DNA of 24,047 bases from a virus: positions 1-24,047 of the IMG/VR virus record IMGVR_UViG_3300037961_004350, one strand, 5' to 3'. The position numbers and the translations under genes are program-made. The notes below the pieces were generated by a model. It searched no databases. It was not told the origin of the DNA and was given only the letters and a program-made list of their open reading frames with translations. This document shows, in pieces, positions 13,801 through 20,267 of this stretch (its first letter is position 1; each line of letters begins with the position of its first letter).

Positions 13801-15427
13801 TACGGAGCGCCCCGATAGGCGCGTCCGGGTCCTCCCCAATGGCCCGGGACACGGCGCGGGCCACCTCGTCCGCGCTCCGTCCATCGCTGGCCTTGATGGC
13901 GTCCAGTGCCGCGTTCGTGGCCTGTTCGCCCAGGACGATGCCTTCCCGGCGGACAATCTGTTCCGCTACTCGCTTGGTCAGTCGCGCGTCAGCCTGTGGT
14001 GTCCGAGATGCTGCGGCCGCAATATCCGCCGCGGCATTGATGACCCGGGAGTCCACGCTATCGGCGAAGCGGATGAGGTTCTGGGTCGGGGACAGGATGG
14101 GCGCGTACTTCCCCAGGAACGTGCCCAGCTTCTGGGACGTCTGGGCCGCGGCTCCGGGACCAACGGGAATCAACATCTCGCCCATGGTCCCCGCCCACCA
14201 AGCCGCGTCCTCGTCACCAAATACGCGGGCCATTTCCTCACGGAACACGGGGTTGGCGCGGGCCTCGTCACCAATGCCGCGGCCCACGGTGATGTTCTGG
14301 GCAAGGCGTCGGATGAACTCCGGGTCCTGGGATGCTACCCGGCGCTGTTCCGGGTCCATGCCGGACACCGTGGCCTCCAGCGGGGCCTCCTCTGGTACGC
14401 GCGCCGTGCGCTCCGTAGGCTGGCCCGGTAGCATGGCCGGCGCCACGGGCAAGGCCTCCACCACGGCTTCCAAGGCCTGACCAGTGGGCGCTCCGGTGGC
14501 CTCCTCAATACCGCCCGCGATGGTCCGGGGTACCGTCGTAATGACTCGCACAAGGTCCCGGGCCGACACTGTGTCAGGGACTCCCAGGCCGCGCCGCAGT
14601 TCCGCCACCTTGAACCCGAAGTCCTCCCGGTCCAACGGTTCCCCCGTCGTGGGGTCCACGTCGTACCCCAACGCGCCAAAATAAACCTCCCCAAACAGAC
14701 CCGACAGTGCGCCCAGGCCTCCCCGCATGGTGGCGGCCAGTGGCGTCTCCACGATGGCCCCCGTGTCCATCGGGCGGGACAGGACGCCGGACACCATGGC
14801 CTCCGGGCGTTCAAACTCCGGAAGCGGGCGGCCGGCGGCGCGGGCCTCCGCGATGGCCTGACGCTGGGCGGCCAGCTCTTCCCCACGGCGGCGCGCTTGT
14901 TCTTCCGTCATGACTGGCTGTTGGGCGAAGGCCTCCACCAGCTCCTCCCCCGCTGTAGGGGGGCGGAGGTCTCCGGTATCCGGGTCCAGGTACCGGCGTT
15001 CATAGCGGACGGGTTCCGCCAGCGGCCCTTCGTATACGGGGACCTGTCGCACGCGCGTGGGACGGAATGGCGGAAGGACCAGTGGGGGCGCCGCAAGCTT
15101 CAGCGGCTCACCCACCTGGCCTGTCACGTCCAGACGCTGGAGACGCTTCCGGCGCTCGTCTTCCAGGTTCTTCCGGTACTCGGCCTGTGCCGCTTCCGCG
15201 CGCTGACCGGCTGGCGTGGCGAAGTCGGGGAAGGCTGCCGCCGTCCGTTCCTGGGCTGCATCCCGGGCGTCCAGTTCAATCTGGGCGCGGCGCTGCAAAT
15301 CTCCAGGGAACTCCGGGAACGGCGCCGCGGCCTTGGGGGCGGGCGCAAGGCGCCGGGCCTCCTCCTCGTCCCGTCTGGCCAGTTCACGGCGGGCCAGCTC
15401 CGCCAGGGCCTGGTCCCGGACGCTCAC
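10856..15427 (-). CDS. Giant internal virion (ejection) protein, 1523 aa
   Basis: The product starts at GTG 15427, overlapping the preceding stop as GTGA. Residues 1-100 are charged helices (ARRELARRDEEEARRL), followed by long helical, Ala/Arg/Asp-rich sequence. Residues about 1027-1050 (NLPLVLGRLVQAPVISLATI) are the most hydrophobic part and could insert in a membrane. The segment about 1180-1215 (SQLDYAQVPDAVQDWLGQYV) matches in style the 'DYxxlxxxE...PF' region near the C-terminal end of large podoviral internal proteins. Size and position after two smaller helical proteins parallel T7 gp16, which forms the DNA ejection channel across the host envelope. I see no transglycosylase active site. 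It contains no cysteine and only four histidines. Confidence 0.82.
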   Translation of the reverse strand: MSVRDQALAELARRELARRDEEEARRLAPAPKAAAPFPEFPGDLQRRAQIELDARDAAQERTAAAFPDFATPAGQRAEAAQAEYRKNLEDERRKRLQRLDVTGQVGEPLKLAAPPLVLPPFRPTRVRQVPVYEGPLAEPVRYERRYLDPDTGDLRPPTAGEELVEAFAQQPVMTEEQARRRGEELAAQRQAIAEARAAGRPLPEFERPEAMVSGVLSRPMDTGAIVETPLAATMRGGLGALSGLFGEVYFGALGYDVDPTTGEPLDREDFGFKVAELRRGLGVPDTVSARDLVRVITTVPRTIAGGIEEATGAPTGQALEAVVEALPVAPAMLPGQPTERTARVPEEAPLEATVSGMDPEQRRVASQDPEFIRRLAQNITVGRGIGDEARANPVFREEMARVFGDEDAAWWAGTMGEMLIPVGPGAAAQTSQKLGTFLGKYAPILSPTQNLIRFADSVDSRVINAAADIAAAASRTPQADARLTKRVAEQIVRREGIVLGEQATNAALDAIKASDGRSADEVARAVSRAIGEDPDAPIGALRTSAPTFLRMQEAIVRNTPGDFVMVTDAVAAPRAAAPAIREAANRTVATIVERDAPAIAGELRRIQARVAGTDAALAAQLGRAADDIVQEVATNGLDAATATARGSATRSLVERAARALDEDPRAAGQLYTRSSPDEVARAWAPDPSGPPTPVASLRGLTSWDDVDPQTLRLALEEIRSLAAVRAAPGVATASRRLSDLQKFVARADNPKALDTMVGRRLRAMRGQAAQRAPLSVEAARENIRATTSAAFRTTGKVLDEMAAQYRSVDKALDEMTEMASGGEAAESVWKRVLPYLYAGEPDALWAAVSPLLRGSQELPTVQRLLDLDRQLVAAGIVKGWDGASPASFIASTKSKENVQLALLKNFMEESVVKGLAAAGREAEAVGQGILRAEDDAMALAGRARPPGLPLAPQADSVRGVVRQYDTAASDFENMLAQHGEMFSAIQDSVPVMQRAGFQQLAQDLGRAGVTWARNAVFNARYGYAVPNLPLVLGRLVQAPVISLATIGVQNTARALGQMGRRLDPRQWSNRRYAGILRAPDGTVYTADDIADLADQYGLGATALETERVGSLASDLLVSARKSAQESGLGPRFQRALDAANPATRSLGARMAEAIELTYRRGVFEAALAAGEPPAEAAALARRSQLDYAQVPDAVQDWLGQYVATAAQHYQLLAEMVGKVADNPGAVTAILRAHQRKAQAADPYGLAGDDELRTLLRYEDDGRVFYGPSNPLFAPIDIALTTAGAVNYVAANLVEAIGRGWGDGSQYIGERVGETGAQVAEDMVDKVLGILDIIGGLDEAGNYDPGNVEMAELSDEQVFYAMLLTADALDPDRAAGWYSGIHSLLDPQYQPPPEGLALQTFNDSGELVDDPRLWAQQPPEGVPYIKVKGGESTDGADGFYVIKPSGRGLRNVQALRAITPDMAETGLRLSSALIPSQRVFADAILPRGAPGVAAAALPVEVAPADPEFRATKAAETLAKGADGE

Positions 15428-17310
15428 TGCGCACCCTCAGCCAGCCGCAACAGCTCTTCCCTGGTCATTCCTTCAAGGTCCGGAACGCCCGCGGGCGCTG
15501 GCGCTGGAGTGGGTGCCGGCGCGGGCGCTGGAGTGGGCGCTGGCCGTCCGGCCAGGATGTCCATGGCCTCCTGTTCCGACGCGATACCCGTGGGGAAGCG
15601 TTCCGGCTCCCGTCGTGTCACCACGCGGGGAGCGGGACGTGGCGCTGGCGCGGGAGCCGGAACGGAAGCCCGGGCGCGTGGCGCGGGCGCTGGTGGCGCT
15701 GGTGGTGCGTCCACTGTGACCCCGCCGCCCAGCTGGATGTCCGGTTCTGGCGCGGCTGTTTCCGCGAACATGGACCGCATGGCCTGCCGGGCCTGTTCTG
15801 GCGTGAGTCCGGAAGCGCGGGCGCGGCTGTATGCGCGGCGCGCTTCTTCCGCCCGCTGTTCCGTGGTCTTGGCCTCCATCGCTTCCGCCGCGGCCTCCTG
15901 TCCCAGTCGCTCCTTCTCGGCCTTGGCCCGCTCAAGGCGCGCGGCTTCCTGGGTTGCCAGTCGCTTCTTCTGTTCCGCGGCCTTGGCTTCCCGGGCCTTC
16001 TGGTCCGCTTGGAGCTGGGCCTGGGTGGGGACGTCCACGCCTTCCCGGCGCTGCCGGTCCAGTGCGAGGGCGAACCCCACAGCCTTCTCCAGTTCCCCGC
16101 CCTTCAACGTCTTACCCAGCTGGCGTTCCAGGTCCGCTACGGTCCAGTCCGTCCCCGTGGCCTGGTACTGGTCCAGAAGTCGGGCCACGGATGTCTGGAT
16201 GGTGGTCGCGGCGCGGAGTTCTTCCCCGGCTACCTCCTCCAGAAGACGGTCCGCCGTCCGCGCGTACCCATACATGGGCGTCCCGCGGTACTGGGTGTAT
16301 GGGTCGTCCGGGTCTATGCCGCGGTCAATCAGCTGACGGCGGAGCCGCTCCAGGCTGATGTCCTCGTACTGCGGCTGGAGCGTAGCGGCGCGGCCTTCGA
16401 GCTCCGCCACCTTCCGGGCCTGGTCCAGGTATCGGTCGTTAAAGAACTTGCGCTCATCGTTCCGGAACGCCTTGGTGGCCTTGGCCCTGTTGTACGTGGC
16501 CTGTGCCACGCGGAGGCCCTGGGCCACTTCCTTCTCCGTGGCGTCCGGGAACTGGGCGGCCAGCTCCTCCGCCGTCACGCGTCCGTCATCCAGAAGTCCC
16601 AGATACGCGCGGAAGGCCTCGTCTTCCGTAGCAAACAGGGAACCAGCCGGGAGGGCCGCGGCGGCGCGGCGGTTGACTTCCGCTTCCCCCTCGAACCCTC
16701 CAGCGATACCGGCCGGGCCTCCGAACTCCACGATAGCGGCCGCGCGCTGGGTCAGCTCCAGGTCCCGCTGTTCCTCTGGTGTCAGCTTCGCCTCTCCACT
16801 GGGAACGGCTGGACGTTCCCCGCCCGGGAGCCGCCTCCGGAAGTCGTCCACCATGGCCTGGGTGGCGCCCGCGGCCACAGCGTCCGCCACTACGGCGTCC
16901 ACCTGGGCTTCCGTCATGCGGCGCGCTCCCGTGTCCTCCCGCGCGATGGTGTCCAGTGCCACACCCACCTGGCCCGGGCCAGTGGCGGCTGGGTCGAGGA
17001 GGGCCGCGGCCCATGTCGGCGTCCGCTGGGCGGCGCCACGGGCGGCCCGGGCTGTGGCCACGGAACGGGATGCCGCGATGGTGTCCCGGTTCACCATCTT
17101 GAGCAGCTCGGAAGCCAGTCCTTCCTGGGACTGAACGGCGGACAGCTGGGCGTCCAGCTGGTTCAGTTCAGACCGGGCCTGGCTGGCGTAGGACTGGGCG
17201 GCCTGGAAGCGCTGTTGCTCGTCGGCCAGGTCCCGTTCGATACGCTCCAGCTGTCGGGCGTAGCGATAACGGGCGTCCAGTGCGTCCAGATATGCATCAC
17301 GGCGGGCCAT
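15424..17310 (-). CDS. Internal virion protein with coiled coils and Pro/Ala tail (628 aa)
   Basis: ATG 17310 follows AGGAGGTAAGA, a strong ribosome site overlapping the upstream stop. Residues about 1-70 are a coiled coil (YRYARQLERIERDLADEQQR), residues about 70-400 are helical domains, about 410-510 form a long Lys/Glu/Ala helix (KAREAKAAEQKKRLATQEAA), and about 535-610 is a Pro/Ala/Arg-rich disordered stretch ending in a short helix (EGMTREELLRLAEGAQ). Position two places after the nozzle cluster and before the giant protein parallels T7 gp15. There is no Cys or His in the whole protein. A role in the ejected core is inferred from order, composition and size. Confidence 0.78.
   Translation of the reverse strand: MARRDAYLDALDARYRYARQLERIERDLADEQQRFQAAQSYASQARSELNQLDAQLSAVQSQEGLASELLKMVNRDTIAASRSVATARAARGAAQRTPTWAAALLDPAATGPGQVGVALDTIAREDTGARRMTEAQVDAVVADAVAAGATQAMVDDFRRRLPGGERPAVPSGEAKLTPEEQRDLELTQRAAAIVEFGGPAGIAGGFEGEAEVNRRAAAALPAGSLFATEDEAFRAYLGLLDDGRVTAEELAAQFPDATEKEVAQGLRVAQATYNRAKATKAFRNDERKFFNDRYLDQARKVAELEGRAATLQPQYEDISLERLRRQLIDRGIDPDDPYTQYRGTPMYGYARTADRLLEEVAGEELRAATTIQTSVARLLDQYQATGTDWTVADLERQLGKTLKGGELEKAVGFALALDRQRREGVDVPTQAQLQADQKAREAKAAEQKKRLATQEAARLERAKAEKERLGQEAAAEAMEAKTTEQRAEEARRAYSRARASGLTPEQARQAMRSMFAETAAPEPDIQLGGGVTVDAPPAPPAPAPRARASVPAPAPAPRPAPRVVTRREPERFPTGIASEQEAMDILAGRPAPTPAPAPAPTPAPAPAGVPDLEGMTREELLRLAEGAQ
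15488..15545 (-). repeat. Short tandem repeat coding for Pro/Ala linker
   Basis: The 13-mer GCGCTGGAGTGGG occurs at 15501-15513 and 15525-15537, a 24-nt period, within a simple-sequence stretch coding for alternating PAP and PTP units. It lies in the disordered tail of the 628-residue internal virion protein. A 24-nt unit keeps the frame, so copy-number changes would only lengthen or shorten the linker. Confidence 0.7.
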
Positions 17311-17312
17311 TC

Positions 17313-17969
17313 TTACCTCCTCGGGGCGCGGGAGCCGTAGGGGTCGGGGGTGGCGCCTTGCTTGCGCCGCATGTACTCCGCCATCAGGTCCGCGTCCGTC
17401 ATTGCTTCGCCCTGCCGGATGCCTTCCAGTTCAGCCGCGAAGGCCTGCTGGGCACGCTGGCCAACGGCCTCCGCTCCGGCCTCGAAGGCGCCGCCAAACA
17501 TCCCCGCGATACCCTGGGCCACCCCGGCCCGGCGCTGACGCTGGGCAACATCGAGGGCCGCCATCTCCTGACGCTGGAGGGCCGCGGCTTCCCTGTCGGC
17601 CTCCGTCTCCAGCTGTCGGCCAGCCTGGGCCAGCTGCTGGGCTTCCTGCTGGGCCACCTGTTCCCGCAGGAACACGTCCCGCCCTGTGACCACTGGAGCG
17701 GCTGCGGCCTCCCGGAGCGCCCGGGATTCCTGTTCCCGCTTGATGGCGCCGGCCTCGCTTGCCACCTCCCCGCGGATGGCTTCCCGCTCCAGCTCGGACA
17801 GGCCCAGCGCGCCCTGGCGTTCCAGTTCTTCCAGCTCCTCCAGCCGCTTCCGGTCTTCCGCTGTGAACTGTTGACGGGCGGCCGCAATCTGGCCGGCTCC
17901 CGTCGCAACACTGCCCAGGGCCTTTCCAGCGGCCTGGGCCGCCATCAGTGCGCCAATACTTACAGCCAT
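17313..17969 (-). CDS. Small internal virion protein, gp14-like by position (218 aa)
   Basis: Begins MAVSIGALMAAQAAGKALGS at ATG 17969 after AGGAGG. The first 30 residues are a glycine/alanine-rich, weakly hydrophobic segment. Residues about 35-135 are strongly charged helices (FTAEDRKRLEELEELERQGA; QQEAQQLAQAGRQLETEADR). A second Gly/Ala-rich segment (IAGMFGGAFEAGAEAVG) precedes a charged end. Two glycine-rich amphipathic stretches around a coiled coil fit the smallest of the three ejected proteins, which in T7 (gp14) forms the outer-membrane pore. Homology is not established. No Cys or His. Confidence 0.75.
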   Translation of the reverse strand: MAVSIGALMAAQAAGKALGSVATGAGQIAAARQQFTAEDRKRLEELEELERQGALGLSELEREAIRGEVASEAGAIKREQESRALREAAAAPVVTGRDVFLREQVAQQEAQQLAQAGRQLETEADREAAALQRQEMAALDVAQRQRRAGVAQGIAGMFGGAFEAGAEAVGQRAQQAFAAELEGIRQGEAMTDADLMAEYMRRKQGATPDPYGSRAPRR

Positions 17970-17979
17970 GCCGGCCTCC

Positions 17980-18684
17980 TCACAGGTACGTGACTTCCAC
18001 GGCCACACCCCAGTTCAGGATGCAGGACCGGTCAATGGTGGACAGGGAACACAGGCCGATTGTATAGCGGATGGGGCCGCTGGTGGTGTCCATGTACACC
18101 CCATCATGCTGGCCGTACCCGATGTATGTATACGGCGCGTCCGCGCCCTTGAACTGGGCGCCGCCATTTTCCCAGCCGTTGGTGTTGTTGACCGTCTCCT
18201 GACTGGCGGACGCCACAACGAACTGGACCCCGCCCACATATGGAGCGGTCCGCGTGTAGCGGTCCGACGTACCCGGGCCGCGGCTCCCGTCATCCGGGCC
18301 AGCGTCCACTTCCCAGAAGTAGTGGAACAGGACTGTGGCCGGCGCGCGGATGTCCAGCGTAAAGCCGGTGCCAGGCTGTTGCACCCACTGTTCCGCGCCC
18401 GTGTACCGGCGGCCGGTGATGGCGGACGTGGTGAAGGACACGCGGACGGATGCGCCACCACTCCACTGGCCCCCCTGGTAGCCCGTGACGCCATGCTGTA
18501 GGCCGCGGATGGGGTCCCACTTGGGTGGTTGGACGTGGCGGCCATCGATGAACTGGCCGGCCAACAGGTCCGCGCCCACAATGCCTTCGTGGAGATAGAC
18601 CCGGAGGGCGTCCGTATTCCCTTGGACATCCGCGGCGGTGAGCGTCGTCCCCGCTGTAAACGTGTTGGGCGGCGTGTATGCCAT
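17980..18684 (-). CDS. Structural protein, fibre or decoration-like (234 aa)
   Basis: ATG 18684 overlaps the preceding stop (TGATG). Begins MAYTPPNTFTAGTTLTAADV, whose FTAGTTLTAADVQ pattern is common at the N-terminus of phage virion proteins that trimerise or attach to the tail. The rest is beta-rich (WSGGASVRVSFTTSAIT; PATVLFHYFWEVDAG; IRYTIGLCS) and ends with alternating hydrophobic strands (NWGVAVEVTYL). It is the third of three adjacent proteins with a related N-terminal motif, and lies just before the ejection protein genes. It is probably displayed on the tail or capsid. Confidence 0.72.
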   Translation of the reverse strand: MAYTPPNTFTAGTTLTAADVQGNTDALRVYLHEGIVGADLLAGQFIDGRHVQPPKWDPIRGLQHGVTGYQGGQWSGGASVRVSFTTSAITGRRYTGAEQWVQQPGTGFTLDIRAPATVLFHYFWEVDAGPDDGSRGPGTSDRYTRTAPYVGGVQFVVASASQETVNNTNGWENGGAQFKGADAPYTYIGYGQHDGVYMDTTSGPIRYTIGLCSLSTIDRSCILNWGVAVEVTYL

Positions 18685-19565
18685 CAGCCTCTCCGCATAT
18701 GGACGGCGGACAGCTGTCCCTGTGTGAGTTCCAGATACTGGGTGACACCACCCACAGCCGTGTACAGCTCCAGCCGGTTCTGGGTTCCGGACCGCTTGGC
18801 GTGGTAGATGCCGTGGGCGACGATGCGCAGCCCATAGATGGTCTGGGACCCGGACGGCGTGAACCAATAGGCCCCGGACACCCCACCCCAGCGCATGTCA
18901 AGCGTGGTCCGTGCGTTGGTGGCGCCCTCCACGGCGTTCCCTTCCGCGCTGTACTCCAGGTACGCCGGGACCACAGTGGTGGCGGCCGTCTGGGACAGGT
19001 TCCCGAACGCGGGCGTTCCCGTCTGGAAGTCCGTCTGGCCTGGTACCGGTACGAAGTTGGCCAGCGTGGCGTCCGTCGTGTCCATCTCCAAGTGGAGGAC
19101 CCAACAGGCCAAACAGTCGTTCAAATCGAAGGACCCGCCCGCGCCGTTATCGATGGCCAGGGCGCCCAGGTTGGGCGTGGCGTATGGACGGCCCGTGATG
19201 TAGGGCCGCGCCCCGATGTCCCAATAGACCCGCAGGATGTCCCCGCTGGTGACGGTCCACCCCGTCAGCCCGAAGTCCAGCCGCGTGCTTCCGCCACCCA
19301 CCTCCGCGGGCGTGGCCGGGGACGCGGTAGCGCTCGGAATGGACTGGACGCTGGAGTGGTCCCAGACGCCCGTCCCCAACACCACGCGCTTGGAGTCAAT
19401 GGTGATTAGCTGGTTACCCCGGACCTGTGGGAGGTCGATGGACGCGGCGCCATGGTTGGCCACGTCCAGCGCTCCGGGCTGGCTGTATGCCGTGTACCTG
19501 TTGTTGAGGTCCGTGGCATCGATGCTGTCCCCGGCGTCAATGCGGTCCTGGATGATGCGAGACAT
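18684..19565 (-). CDS. Structural protein, fibre or decoration-like (293 aa)
   Basis: ATG 19565 has a GGAGGG ribosome site. Begins MSRIIQDRIDAGDSIDATDL; the AGDSIDATDLN part aligns with the N-terminal motif of both neighbours. The body has many short strands with Thr/Ser/Gly (LPQVRGNQLITIDSKRVVLG; GWTVTSGDILRVYWDIG; AYWFTPSGSQTIYGLRIVAH). SFDLND around residue 143 is shared with the 146-residue protein at 10375-10815. No enzymatic motif is visible. A minor tail or head fibre is the best guess. Confidence 0.72.
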   Translation of the reverse strand: MSRIIQDRIDAGDSIDATDLNNRYTAYSQPGALDVANHGAASIDLPQVRGNQLITIDSKRVVLGTGVWDHSSVQSIPSATASPATPAEVGGGSTRLDFGLTGWTVTSGDILRVYWDIGARPYITGRPYATPNLGALAIDNGAGGSFDLNDCLACWVLHLEMDTTDATLANFVPVPGQTDFQTGTPAFGNLSQTAATTVVPAYLEYSAEGNAVEGATNARTTLDMRWGGVSGAYWFTPSGSQTIYGLRIVAHGIYHAKRSGTQNRLELYTAVGGVTQYLELTQGQLSAVHMRRG

Positions 19566-19574
19566 GCGGCCCTC

Positions 19575-20267
19575 CTACTTGTACCGGGCGATGGCCAGGA
19601 CTTTGTTGCCCCACAAGTGGGCCTGCATCAGGTGGAAGCCGGACGGCCCGTTGTCCACGATGGCGTCGTCCTGTCCTGCCGGGGTGTACCTCCACTGAAA
19701 CTGGACTTCAAGGTCCCCCTGTGGGTATAGGCCTCCCCCGAAAATCCTGAATGATGCCATGGACTTAGCGGTCCCCTGACGCTCCACCATGGTCACGCCA
19801 CCCACCTGGATGCGGAGCCGCATATATTTGGCGTTTGGGGGGTGGTTATTGTTCTGGGTCTGCTGAAACCCGGGGAAGATGGATGCCTGGCCGCTCCACT
19901 CAATATGGAGATGGCCACCACGGAACCCCGTCAGCGTCTCCGTGTACGCCGTCTCCCATCCGCCGCTGTACAGCTGGTACGTGATGGCCAGGAACTGGTC
20001 CCCCCTGTTGTTGGCCGTGTCCATCCGGACGTTGGTCTGTTCGCCCTGGGTGGTACCCGTGCCCCACATGGGGTTCGAGCTGGTCCCACTCGTCCAGACC
20101 TGGTGGAGAGCGTACTGGCCCACGTTGGTGGGGTCGTACTGGCGGTCCGGCGTCTGGGTGCGGTCCAGTGTGGTGATGGCGGACTGGCTGGCCCTCATCT
20201 CCGCGTTCAGCTGGTCCGCTTCCGCCGTTTGGCCGCTCCGCGCTTGGTGTTCCGTCCAGTACTTCAT
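19575..20267 (-). CDS. Structural protein, fibre or decoration-like (230 aa)
   Basis: ATG 20267 overlaps the nozzle stop as ATGA. Begins MKYWTEHQARSGQTAEADQL; the SGQTAEADQLN part matches the N-terminal motif of the two genes that follow. Residues about 45-230 are beta-rich (GQYALHQVWTSGTSS; FLAITYQLYSGGWET; GDLEVQFQWRYTP). Being translationally coupled to the tail nozzle suggests a component of the tail tip. No family is recognised. Confidence 0.72.
   Translation of the reverse strand: MKYWTEHQARSGQTAEADQLNAEMRASQSAITTLDRTQTPDRQYDPTNVGQYALHQVWTSGTSSNPMWGTGTTQGEQTNVRMDTANNRGDQFLAITYQLYSGGWETAYTETLTGFRGGHLHIEWSGQASIFPGFQQTQNNNHPPNAKYMRLRIQVGGVTMVERQGTAKSMASFRIFGGGLYPQGDLEVQFQWRYTPAGQDDAIVDNGPSGFHLMQAHLWGNKVLAIARYK

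Noticed and set aside
15067-17340. Very long plus-strand open frames (757 and 479 codons) opposite the ejection protein genes
   Set aside because: They are antisense to well-supported, coupled genes and read as Arg/Pro/Gly/Ala/Leu-rich low-complexity shadow, as expected in high-G+C coding sequence. They lack ribosome sites and recognisable domains.
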